Position numbers and translations under genes: made by a program
Part shown: positions 9,701-22,400 of the stretch, in pieces
Numbering within the stretch: position 1 is the stretch's first letter
Layout of the letters: every line of letters starts with the position of its first letter
Origin: Nissolia schottii
Taxonomy: Eukaryota > Streptophyta > Magnoliopsida > Fabales > Fabaceae
DNA: 64,000 nt
Assembly: GCA_003254905.1 (NCBI GenBank)
Contig: QANU01015964.1
Location: 964,713-1,028,712, forward strand
Direction of reading: 5' to 3'
Notes under the pieces: generated by a model
Database searches by the model: none
What the model was told of the DNA's origin: nothing
The model's input: only the letters and a program-made list of their open reading frames with translations

Positions 9701-12700
9701 TTCTTATATAGATTAGCCTTGGTTTGTTGTTGTTATGGTTGGTAGAATGAAAAAAGAAATCAAAGACCTTCCTAGGATTTGCTTAAGCTTTTGGAACATA
9801 TGGTTCTTTGGTACGTGTTAAAAGTCCACTTGATTTATTGGTTTAAAATAGTGTTCAGTTCTTGTATAAGGTAATTGCATACAATGGGACAGTCTAGTAT
9901 GGAGTTCTTGCTTTGCCAGTGTTATTGCATTTTTTTAAGAGATTAGTCCATCTATTGGTGAAAAACTGACTGAATCTCACCTTAGGTGGTCTGCTCATGA
10001 TGAAGACCAGTTAGACCTGTGTACAAGGAGATTGTATATTAGAACCTTGGAAAAACCATGCCACAAAGGCTAGCTATTTTATTTGGAGCACTCAAGGCCT
10101 TATGGACCCCAACATCAGAATTGCATACTTCCAATGTGGGACTCTAGTCCTATACCTTGCAATTGGATCCCAACATCCCACGATGCTCTGCAGCCCTAGT
10201 GCCCTTGTGGGTTGGCTGTTCTCTAGCCCTTTTGGACTGGTCACAGATGAACACTGCATTGCCAGCGTCACCACCCACTCCGCTCAATTGCAGCTGAGTG
10301 GCACGGTAGAAAGCTCTAATACGAATTGATAAGAACCTTGGGAGAATAGCACCACAAAACCTAGCTATTGTAGTTGAAGAGGCTTAAACCCTAAACCCTA
10401 CACCGAAATCCCATACTTTCGAGGTGGGACTCAAGTCCCATACCTTGCAATTGGATCCTAACAGTATGATAAAGGATAGCATAATAGCTATGGGGGGAGG
10501 AGAAAAACTCTAGGTGAACCCATTACAATGACTTAGATCTAAATGGCCTTTTTGAAATCTTGAATTATGATAAAACATAATGACATCGTTTGATCCATGT
10601 AGTTGAACTCAGCCTAATGGAAAACTACTTTTTTGTTGTTGTTGTTGTTGTTATTGTATAATGTGGGTTAGTCCTGCTACAATTGGAATTGTTGGCAGTT
10701 AGGCTTGGGCTACGGGATGAAAGATTGAAGGATAGTCAACTTTTTTTGGACAATTATGATGCAATGCATTTTTTTGGACGTATTTGGATAGAATGGCACC
10801 ACATAAACTTTAGTGCACAGTTAGGGACATTATACACTGATGGAATTGTTCAATAGGATTTCCTTCGGTGGTGGTACATTGTTTTCTTCCATGTTTCATA
10901 TTCATTTTATCTCATTATGTGTTTGTTCTTTAGTTTCTCTTATCAAATTGCTTACTTAAAATTAGGTATTTAAATTTGGCACTAAAGATGGGAGGCCAGC
11001 TGATTATTTGTTAAAAAAGCATTCATACATTCTGCAACCAGTGATTGGGAAAGCAAAGTACTCCAAGCTGCGGCCAAATGAAATTACTGATGGCAAACAA
11101 CCTTTGCAGAAGGCGGTGGTGAACTTGGATGATGTTACAATTAGCTTATCAAAGGTTCATTTGATGCTTATTCGTTGATATTTTTTGGTTGCCCTGGATT
11201 GTTGCTCTCATATTTTTTGGATCATTTATGCAGTTCTCTCTTTGCAGGGTGGTTACAGGGATATTATGAAATTAGCTGACAACTTTGCTGCATTTAATCA
11301 ACGTCTAAAGTATGCTCATTATCGTCCACTGGTGCCTGTTAAAGTTGATCCAAAGTCTTGGTGGAAATATGCTTATAGAGCTGTATCTGACCAGATAAAG
11401 AAGGCGAGGTATTTAAGCACTCAAATTATGTTCACATCTTGATGCAACACAGGTCAAGCTAAGATTTATGAATGCTAATTGCCATATATAAGTGTTGGAA
11501 ATATGAAGAGAAATTAATTTAGTTCATGTATCTTTGGATTCATTTACACAGGTAGTTGTAGCTTATTTATTGTAAATAATTGTTGCAATTATTTCTAGAA
11601 GTATTTTTTTATAAGGCTTATGGAATGCCAATAAAACTCGAGCAATTCAGAAAAGTTACTTCGCCATATTTTCTAAATCTTTCTCAAGTTGGCATCCGAG
11701 TGGTTCAATCCTACTTCCTGTCTAAGTCCAGTATTGTTGCCTCCTGGTCTGGCAAACACTCATAGACCTAGTCTCTGTATTGTTGTCCAGTATTGTTGCC
11801 TCTTTGCACTGGTGAATTTGGACCTATATTTGCTTTATCACAAATTTATTACGTTATATCAATGTAGTATATTTTAATTTTCAAAATAAGTAAACTCTTA
11901 TGAGTTTTGAATTTATCTACGCTGCGCGAGTTTAGGTAAACTTGCGATTTTGACAACCTTAAGACTAGTGACTAGTATCAGTGGTTTGACTTGCAACACT
12001 TGCATGCATTGTCTAGTGTTAGATGCTGCTTGCCATTTTAGTGAGCAGCCAACCAAGTCATGCCATTGTTTGTCCTTTACTGAAATGTAATGCTGTAATA
12101 TCATACTTTCTTGGATTTCCTTGTTGGCATCATTACGGTGTTTTTCAATTTTGAAGTTTCTCAAGGGATATTCAGAAGATTGCTGGTATAAGACGTTGAC
12201 TCAGCATTGTCTTGTCCATTTCTTGACCTGAATCTTCGTTCAGTCTTTCTAGTACAAGCTTAGAGGGTGTTTGGTTTGTTTCATCAAACTGAACATCGTC
12301 TTTAGTTTTCTGTTTTATGTTTGGAATATTGTATAATCATTCTCAGATATTAGGAGGTTTATGGGATTTGGCAGTAGTTGATTTTTCTTTATCATCTTGT
12401 GATGTATACTTCTTGGACTAAGAATATTGTATTTCTATCAGTGGAAAATTATCTTGGGAGCAGGTTTTAAGATATGCAAGCTTGCGGAAAAGATATATCT
12501 CTCTCTATGCTTCGCTGCTTAAATCTGACCCGAGTCAGGTGACAATTAGTGACAACAAAGAGATTGAAGAACTAGATCGAGAACTTGATATTGAACTTAT
12601 ACTGCAATGGAGGTATTTTCATTTTCTAGGGTATTTTTTTTTTTTTTGGTATGTTACTATGTTTATTTAATATTTGAGTAATCTAATGATCAAACATGGG

Positions 12701-15700
12701 TATATAAGGTTGTCATTAGTTGATTCAACTATAGAATAATGTCAATAATCTGTGTACATTTTGTATACATTTTCTTGGTACTGTAGTATGAGAATGATAA
12801 GCTCAGCCTTTGAAGGTGGAACATTTCAGTTCAGTTTGAATTTTTTGCGAGTTGTATGCTAAAAATTAGTAAAGGTACTTTTATAGTGCTGCTTTAATAA
12901 AATAATCTTGCATGTTAGTTGATGTCTCTCAATCTTTTAATATGGACTTCATCCATTTTACTGGTGACTATTGTGTCAGAATGAAAAGTTAAGATTTTGA
13001 AGGTGGATCAATTCAGATCTGTTTGGACTTTTAGCAAGTCACCAACATAAATAAATTATTTTCCTACTAGGTGGGGTTGGCTACAATTTTTTTTGACTTG
13101 TGGAGTTGGCTACATGGGCAAACAACGCCATAGTATTCTATCATAAATCAATTTTAGCTAGTCGTATGTTAAAAAATCGCACGTGTTAATCGGTGACTTG
13201 GTTTCACTCACTTTGTTAATATTGACTGTACTTCCACTTGCAAGCTCTCTCTTTTCTGACATTGGACATTGTTGAGTTTTGGTCTGACGCTCTGCCTTGA
13301 TGATTATTAGTCAATCTACTCTATTGGCTTTGTATTCAAATGAAAGGTCGATATATTTCAACACATTACCATTACAACCATGGAATCCACCTACTATTTC
13401 ATTTGTATACAACTGAAAGATTCATGCATGTAAATGTAATATATGGTGGAACCCTCTTTTTTACTGTCCAACCTTGATGTTTTTCTATTTCACCTGGTGT
13501 TTGCAGAATGTTGGCCCACAAGTTTGTGGAGAAATCAACAGAATCAGATCTTAACTTGAGGAAACAGAAAGCTGGGAAATCTTGGTGGTCATTTGGATGG
13601 TGAGAGTTTTGTCTTGAAATATTTTCATTTGTCAGATAATGTATTTTGTTTTAGTTTGGACATTGTCGCTCATGTATGATCAATTATCACTGCCAGGACC
13701 AGTCAATCTCCTGAAGAGGAAAGTGAGGAATTTGATTTCACTGAAGAGGATTGGAACCAGTTAAATAAAATAATTGGGTATAAGGAAGGTGATGATGGGC
13801 AATCAGGTACGAGTAGCAAGGCAGATGTTCTTCATACTTACCTGGTGGTACACATGAATCATAATGCGTCAAAGCTTATTGGCGAAACCAATGAACCTAT
13901 TGCTGAATTATCATGTGAAGATCTCAGTTGCTCAATAAAGCTTTATCCAGAAACAAAGGTCTTTGACATTAAGTTGGGCTCATATCAGTTATCATCACCT
14001 AAAGGTCTCCTTGCAGAGGTATGATTTGTCTCCTTTTTTTGTCTGCTGACAAGTGTTGCTCTTGCAAAGGTCACCTTATCTGGTGTTTATTTTTGTGCAT
14101 TTTGATTTTATGGGAGCACAACACAATTGTGGTATCCTGAATATTTTTTCTTCATCCTTCCAGAGTGCAACTTCCTGTGACTCATTGGTTGGTGTCTTCT
14201 ATTATAAACCTTTTGATGATAAGGTGGACTGGAGCATGGTTGCCAAAGCTTCTCCATGTTACATGACTGTATGCTGTGATTCTTTTTATCCCCTTTTCCC
14301 TCTTTTAGTTTTTTTACATTATATATTTTTATTTTGTTTACTTGTTTACTGATTAGCCCCTGGAATATTGACAGTATATGAAGGACAGTATTGATCTAAT
14401 TGTGAATTTCTTTGAAAGTGATACTGCTGTAAGTCAAACCATAGCACTAGAAACTGCAGCTGCTGTGCAGGTATTATTTAACATGTCCACTCTTTGGAAA
14501 TTGTTTAAATTGTCTATTAACTAAGATTCCTACACTTATATTAATTTAGAAGGTTAAGACTTAAGAGGCAGCTAGAACTTCAATAGAGATGGAAGCAGAT
14601 ACTCCAACCCAATGGATCAAAGAGCTGCAACAAGGCAAAATTGCATGATTCCAAAACTTTTGCCTCCTTTTTGCCAAAGCCATTAAATTTAACGCTAAGA
14701 AACTATTCAAAAAGTAGGGCACACCCAAATTTTACGATAACCATGGAAAAAATTGTTTTATAAGAAAATGCCTCCTTGTGATGCAAGAACAAGTGGTCCA
14801 TAGGTTCCAAACTTGAAGAGCACAATATGAAATCAGGAGATAGAGCAGTGTGACTAAAAAGTTGCAGTAGATCACTTGTGCTAATCCTGTCAAGGGCTGC
14901 TTCCTGGTATAAGACTTGCCTTTAGAGCGACCTTTGCTTTATCTAAAAGGATTCTCTGGTTCCAAATTGATCCATCTAAAAGGATTCTGGTAATTAGGGG
15001 TGTCTGGTAAGAATTGGAAGGGTTTACTCGATATAAATATATATATCCATGCTGTCCTATCTGGATTGACTGAGAGCTAAATAAGATCAAGTAGAACCAA
15101 AATGGACTCTAGCTTACTAGCTTTCCTATCATTCAAGTCCCTATGAAAGCTTTTACTGTATTTTTGTTTATCTTTCAATTGTTTTTTCGTCCTTGTTTCT
15201 TATTTTATTTGTAATATATCTTTTTCTTTCCTCATCAAATTTTTCATATGCTAAAAAAGTGGATTTTGTTTTAGTCTTGCTGGAGAATGCTGCTGTTTAC
15301 CTCATACTTATTCATGTAAATAAAATTCATTTGCTGGTACCATTGTTCCTAGATGACAATTGATGAAGTGAAGCGTACTGCTCAGCAACAAATGAACAGA
15401 GCATTAAAAGATCATGCTAGGTTTGTATCTTTGCAGTCTTAAAACTTTGTAATGTATATGTTAGCGTGTGACGTTGTAAAAGAGCCTATGTTATTTGAGT
15501 ATGAAACTGTCCTCTAAGCTTTTGTTGAAGGATGAAAACGGGTCATTTTTTTGTTATGATTCTCATCTAAAGTGAAGTTAATATCTTCTGAAAATTTTGT
15601 TCTCGTTCCCCCAATACATGCATGGACACTATTTAAATTGTACTGAAGGTGTCAATAAAGAAGTCTAACGGATGTAACAAGAGACGAGTGCTCTTAATGG

Positions 15701-18700
15701 TGAAAAAAAAAGTGAGTAAAGTTAATATCTTCTGAAAATTTTGGTCTCATTCCCTCAATACATGCATGGACACTATTTAAATTGTACTGAAGGTGTCAAT
15801 AAAGGAGTCTAACAGGTGTAACAAGAGACAAGTGCTCTTAATGGTGAAAAAAAAAAAAAGTGAGTTATATTACATACTTGTTGACTTAAGCCCAACGAGA
15901 AAGGGAAGGTACATTTAGTGGTCATTTGAAAGATTTTCACCTAACCCTGTTTTTGTTCCTGAATCTTCCAATACACTTTTTTAGTGAAATAAGCCAAAAA
16001 CAAGGAATGGAAGGTCCTTTCTTTTTGATGATTATGCTATATTGCTGTTGGTACTAGGTTTATTGTTACAATATAACATTTCAAGAATCGATTGATAATG
16101 ATTAATGAGTGTGTGAGATGTGGTTAAGCTTAAGCCAGCTAACAATGAGTTTATGAGAATATGATTTGACAATCCCTCTTTGTTGTATTAGATAGGACAA
16201 TTGAAACCCTAGATATTTTTCTACGAGGTTTTTCTGTAGCTCCTTGTTCCATTTCTATTTTCAATCCATAAATCAGAGGATTTCTTCTTGAAAACCTCAT
16301 TGCTAATTCTTCTTGTTGGTTATCTGTTAGGTTTTCGTTGAACTTGGATATTGCAGCTCCCAAGATTACTATTCCTACAGATTTTTGTCCTGACAATGTA
16401 CATGCTACAAAGCTTTTGCTAGACCTAGGGAACTTGATGATTCGTACCCTGGTAGATAATCCTTATAATGTTTGTAATATCTCTATTGGAATTTGTTTAT
16501 TTTGTTAAAAGCTTTAAAAATCATGCGTGTAGGATGATCACGAACAGGAATCGACCGAGGAGAATATGTACCTGCGATTTGATTTGGTCTTAAGTGATGT
16601 ATCAGCTTTTTTGTTTGATGGTGACTATCACTGGAGCCAAATTTCTCTGAATAGTTCAGCCCCTTCTACCCACAGTGGTTTCTTCCCAATTATTGACAAG
16701 TGCGGTGTCATCTTACAGCTTCAACAGGTGATATTCTTTACAAGTTGAACTTGAAATTGTTAGTGGTAGTTGCCTCTCATTATGATAAGGATTCCAATTT
16801 GTTTCTTGTGTGACCAGATTTGGTTAGAAACTCCGTATTATCCGTCAACTCGCCTTGCTGTGAGGCTTCCATCATTGAGCTTTCATTTTTCTCCGGCGCG
16901 ATATCATCGATTGATGCAGGTAATAAAAATGTTTGAGGGGGAGGATGATGAGAGCTCGGAGTTTCTTCGTCCTTGGAATCAGGCAGACCTTGAGGGGTGG
17001 TTGTCTCTTCTAACATGGAAGGTAGGGGTCTCTCTCAGCCCCTTGATTAGCTATTGATCATTTTCGTTGTCCATTTAGTGCCATAATTTGATATACAATA
17101 TCAATTGTCTTCAATGAAAATGTTATAGGGTGTGGGAATTAGGGAAGCTGTATGGCAGCGGAGATACTTCTGCCTGGTCGGGCGTTTTCTTTACGTTCTT
17201 GAAAACCCTGACTCAAGATCTTACAAGCAGTACACAAGGTGCATACTCCTTTTTGTAACTTTTTATTAGACTGTATATGTAAAATGTGATTCTGTTGATT
17301 GGTTAAAGCTGATAATTTATAATCTTACACAGGAAAAAGAATAATTGTCTTAATACATATTATATGATTTCTTACATACTACTTATGTTGGGCAAAGGGT
17401 GTGATTGTGTTCTTATTTTCAACATGTTTCTGAGAGTTGTTATGTACATTTTATTTTCGACCTTTTTTTTGAAATTTGGTATGCATAATGGTACATCTAA
17501 AGATTTCAGTTAGTTATTCCAGATAGTTTTCTGAGAGATATGGTAGCATTGGCGTCCTATCAAGATATAGGGTGAGGAGTATCTGAGAAACAATTTTACT
17601 GTTGGCATAGTTTCACTGTTCTTTTTTGTGTTTCCTACTTTAAGTAGAAACACGATTTCTAATTTTATCAAGATGAGGAAAGGATTAGGTGTTTGGCTTA
17701 TTTTTGGTGCACAACACATGAACTTTTTCGAGAGCTTACCCTTGGATATGTTGATAGATTGGAAAGTTTTGTTCTTTCGATGTTTTTTTTTTTTGTTGGT
17801 TCTTGTTTTTGTAACAAGGATCTATTTTCCTACATTCTGTTTGTAATCTTTACTTCTAAAAAATTTATCAAGATAATGTTGCCTATTATAACTAGGTAGT
17901 TCAGATTTGAAGAAGTTCCAAGGTCATTTTTATTTAATACATTTTAAGTATTTTCTAATTGTTTATTTTTGATATTTCTTTTATCATATAACATTATATA
18001 TAAAATGATGTGAACAAAATTTCAAAATTAAAAGAGAGATGGTAATGGTGTCAAACAAGTAAAGTAAAATGATTGAGGTTATTAGAGACAATTCCATACC
18101 ATAAGTCTCACAATTTAGGTATTTTGGGTCCATCATTCAAAATGACATTTAAATAGATGGTATGTAAACCATGTGATTTAAAGTGAGTGGATGAAATTGA
18201 GAAGTGCTTCGGGTGTTATTTTTGGTTAAAAAATGTACCACTCAAGTTTAAGAGAATATAAGACCGACAATGCTGTTTGCGATTGAATGTTGGGCAAACA
18301 AAAATCAAATAGAAAATAAGCTCATTGTGACAGAGATGAGTATGGGCCATTGGATGAGTGGACACTCTAGATTAGATAGGATTATGAATGAATGAATTAA
18401 ACAGAAAGTTGGAGTATCACTTATTGTGGAAAATACAGTAGAATCTTGCCTTAGGTGGTTTGATTATGTGTAGAGAAACATCGTAGAAGTCCAAATAAAG
18501 AGAGTAATTTAAATAAAGGGTAGCCTAATAGTAGCTAGAGGCAGAAGGAGACCAAAAAAATTATAGGCAAAACCATTAAAAGAGATTTGGATTTTAATTA
18601 TTTGACGATAGACATGGTTCATGATAAAACACTTTGGCGGCATCTGATTCATGTATGTGTTTGGTGTATTTGGTTGGAGTGTAGTTCTCAACCCTTTAAT

Positions 18701-19430
18701 GCCAAATATTCAGACAAACAAGTTTTGTGGGATAAGATTAAACATCTAGTCTCTATTTGGTGTATTGTAAAAGTTGAGAGATTGATAGTTTTGCTTCATT
18801 GACAGTTGTTTCTCTTGTTTGTTTTTTACTCTTGGAAACAGAATCTTTTGTCCTCCTACCTATTTGTATTCTTCTCTTCATCTTAGTGAAGTCTTTCTTT
18901 TATATATAAAAAAAGTGAAGTTTGTTCATTCGTTCGTATTAATATCAGCATGCTGGGTGCAACAAGCAATTCACAAATGAGTTCCCTTGTTTAATCTCAA
19001 GTGTTTGCCAGTATTTTTTCAAGCAACCGTTCGATTATCTGCATCATTTATAGCTTCATTCGAATATGCTATTAACAGCCTCTGTAATCTGATTGTTGTA
19101 GCCTACGAGGAAAGCAGGTATATCAGGTTCCACCAGAATTTGTTGGTGATGCAGAGCATGTTCTGGTTGTTTGCAGTCCTACACGGTCTAACAATAAGGT
19201 AATCTCTCTCTGTCTGGTATTAAAAAATTATGGATGAAACCTTTCTGTTATTTCTGGGAAGATAATATCAACTACTTATTGTATGTAGGTTATTGAGGAC
19301 ACAAATGCACTGATTATACGTTGTGAATCTGAGGATTCAAGGAAAACCTGGCATAGTCGCTTACAAGGGGCTATTTATTATGCATCGGTTTGTTTTGCCC
19401 ATCTGTGTGTGTGTGTGTGTGTGTGTGTGT

Positions 19431-19466
<36 letters not shown>

Positions 19467-22400
19467 CTAGTTTTACTATTTTTGTATTTGCAATTAAATG
19501 ATAAGAAAAAATTTGTCATTTTTCTCGCATCCAAGCCTATGTCGATCTTTATTGTTTTCCCATTCTTATTTAACCCCTCCTAGTTGGACAAGGCTTGGAT
19601 GTTGTTGTTGCTATGCTCATTTAAATTCATCTGATTTTGGCAACCTTTATGGTAAATTCTTTGTTTCGATTGGTGCTGTTTGCCCTGATGCAACAGTCAA
19701 TGATTCCATTTTCTATTTTACAACAACCAAGCCTTTTCCACTAGGTGGGCCGGCTAACTCCATTTTCTATCTTTTTAAGAAAAAGTACTCTGTATTGAGC
19801 AGTAGCACGGGCTTACTACTTATATTGGGAAAACTTGTAACCTAAACACCGTTTAACACTATTTCTCTGAGTAAATGGCTTTTATAAAGTTTTTTTGCAA
19901 TCATTACAGTTAAGTGTATTTTAGTTTGAAAGTATTACCAGAATTTTCTAACAAGAAATGTTCATTGTTACATCATGTTTGTGCAGGATTCTGCTCCTAT
20001 ATCTGGTCTGTCTGAAACCTCATCAGATAACGATGATACTGAATCAGAACATGATAATCAGGGTGTGACTGATATAGCGATTGCTGAGAGATTGTTTGTA
20101 ACAGGTGTTCTTGATGAATTAAAAGTTTGCTTCAGTTATAGTTATCAGGTTAGCCTGTTTGTTTCCATTTACTTGTTTTAGTTTTAAAATCTGAATTTTG
20201 ACATGCATTAAGAATATTCTTTCTGTAGTCTGAAAAGAACGTAATCAAGGTGCTTTCAAATGAAGAAAAGCGTTTGTTTGAATTTCGAGCAATAGGTGGT
20301 CAGGTAAGATAGCTAGGTCCTTTTTTGCTTAACTTGATGCTTTGTTTTTCTGTTTTTGATGTTTCTATATAAAAACAGGTAGAGCTTTCTATCAGAGACA
20401 ATGACATTTTTATTGGCACTATCTTGAAGTCTTTGGAAATAGAAGATTTGGTTTGCCATAGTCAAAGGTCTCAGCCTTGTTATTTGGCAAGATCATTCAT
20501 TGGGACTGCAGATGCACATTCTTTATTTTATGATACCATGGGAGAGGATGAAGAAAACAGTGGATTAATCCCTACTGAAACTGATGATAAGTTTTACGAG
20601 GCACCTGAGACTTTGACAGATATTGCTGACTATCCTTTGCAGTCACCTGGAGGTACATCTGAGTACCCATCAAGTTCCCACAGTGAAATCAAATTTGATT
20701 ATTCATCATTCAAACCCCCAAAGTTTATTCGCATTGCTGGACTTCTACCAAGTGATTCTCCTTCTGCTAGTACTAAGGAAATTGAACTCAGTGACATGTT
20801 GGAGAGCTTTGTAAAAGCACAAATTGTTATTTTTGATCAGAACTCTACTCGGTATAATAATGTAGATAAACAGGTGGGTGCTTATGGGCTATGGCAAGTT
20901 GCCTTTAGTTCTTTGTGGGCTTTTTACCTAATATAAAATATATGTCATTTCAGGTAATAGTGACTTTGGCTACCTTGACATTTTTTTGTCGTAGACCAAC
21001 AATCCTAGCCATTCTGGAATTTATTAATTCTATTAACATTGAGGATGGAAACCTTGCAACTTCAAGCGACAACCCTTCAACAACCATTGTGAAAAATGAC
21101 ATTTCAAGAGATGTGGATGATTTACATGCCACTACCATTGAGGAACATGCTGTTAAAGGCTTGCTTGGAGAAGGGAAATCCAGAGTTATGTTCAATCTGA
21201 CATTAAAGATGGCCCAAGCCCAAATCTTTTTGATGAAGGAAAACGAAACCAAGCTTGCTTGCTTGTCTCAGGAGAGTTTGCTAACAGACATCAAGGTGTT
21301 CCCTTCTTCCTTTAGTATTAAAGCAGCCTTGGGGAATTTGAAAATAAGTGACGACAGCCTACCTAGCAGTCATCTATATTACTGGGCATGCGATATGAGA
21401 AATCCTGGGGGCAGATCTTTTGTGGAGGTATCTCTTTTTTCCCACCTTCCAATGTTAAGGTTTTGAATGTGCAATTCATGCAGGGGGCCATTGTTCACTG
21501 TACTTAGTTGTCTTTGGATAGAAAGGAGTGCTCTGATTAGTTGAGGAAGTTTTCTTCCTTAGTCATGATCTGGAGAAGATTGGTAACTTGCTTTTTCTTG
21601 GTGTTCTGCACATGGATTCTTTTGGGAGATTTGACTGATTTTGTAGAGGGACTGGCAGGCCATTTTTATTGGTTGTTTAATTTAGCGGGAGGATAAGATA
21701 TTCTCCAAAACTAAAAAAGGAAATAACTACATGGTGAAAAAAAGAAATATGAAGTGCAGCCAAGCCTCTCAGGTCATCGGAATTCTGAAATAGAAATTCC
21801 CTTCAAACAGCTGATCGTACACATTATTCCCAAGCATATTCTGGCGGAAAAGTGTCTTGTTGCTTTTTCTTCTTATAAATATACACCCACGAGCATATGA
21901 TGATGAACCCCTACTTTTATTAATTCAAGCAATGTTTGGTTTTGGCATAGTGAATTTGTTATTAAATATTTGGATTACCTTGCAGCTGGAGTTCACATCG
22001 TTCAGCAGCGATGATGAAGACTATGAAGGTTATGATTTTAGCCTTTTTGGTGAGCTTTCAGAAGTGCGGATTGTTTATCTGAATCGATTTGTGCAAGAGG
22101 TATTTTATTAATTAGTTCAAGTTTGGTACATTTTATGCATAGTTGGTATAAGATTTCATGTGTCCAATTTGAGCAGGTTGTTGGCTATTTTATGGGTCTT
22201 GTTCCTAGTAGCCCCAAAAGCGTCATCAAAGTAACTGATCAAGCGACAAATTCGGAGAAGTGGTTTTCAGCTAGTGAAATTGAAGGGTCACCTGCTGTGA
22301 AGTTTGATCTTTCTCTCAAGAAGCCTATAATATTAATGCCTCGGAGAACTGACAGCCTTGAGTAAGCTGGAGATTTCAGTTTTCCATTTTCACTTCTAGC

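Larger units (their letters stand above)
8173..16727 (+). other. VPS13: VPS13 exons 5-17: N-terminal groove region (aa 130-741)
   Basis: Coding exons are 8173-8267, 8348-8465, 8917-9018, 10966-11154, 11248-11408, 12442-12612, 13507-13599, 13697-14018, 14164-14268, 14375-14470, 15353-15420, 16331-16451 and 16533-16727. They encode the first groove modules, including NIHIRYED, the VPS13 word [14 protein letters not shown], and SWWSFGW. Exon 10 must begin at 12442 (T GGA AAA ...): only that acceptor restores the family word [14 protein letters not shown] and keeps frame. Introns 7, 9, 10, 14 and 15 exceed 800 bp. Intron 7 holds a TRIM-like element and a LINE tail, intron 10 an antisense LINE tail, intron 15 a 144-bp tandem duplication. 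I recognised nothing in intron 9 (11409-12441) or intron 14 (14471-15352). Confidence 0.92.
16818..19387 (+). other. VPS13: VPS13 exons 18-21: internal PH domain (aa 742-911)
   Basis: Coding exons are 16818-17021, 17129-17238, 19102-19198 and 19289-19387. A pleckstrin-homology domain runs from about residue 798 ([11 protein letters not shown]) through the strand [17 protein letters not shown] to the C-terminal helix around [17 protein letters not shown], which carries the conserved PH tryptophan. PH domains generally bind phosphoinositides or proteins, so this is a likely membrane-targeting insertion in the groove. It is a feature of plant VPS13s and is absent at this position in yeast Vps13. 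The domain is split by a 1.9-kb intron (17239-19101) full of LINE remnants. A compound microsatellite starts 16 bases after the exon 21 donor. Confidence 0.88.

Noticed and set aside
10385-10401. Telomere-like repeat aaaccctaaaccct
   Set aside because: Only two units, inside a TRIM terminal repeat; it is a telobox, not an interstitial telomere tract.
12465-12500. CAG at 12461-12463 as the exon 10 acceptor
   Set aside because: It does not restore the frame after exon 9; the acceptor at 12440-12441 does, and it yields the expected family word SWEQVLRYA.
16900-16930. ATGCAG|GTAATA at 16919 as a donor within exon 18
   Set aside because: Reading through gives the conserved path into the PH domain; using it would remove the start of that domain.
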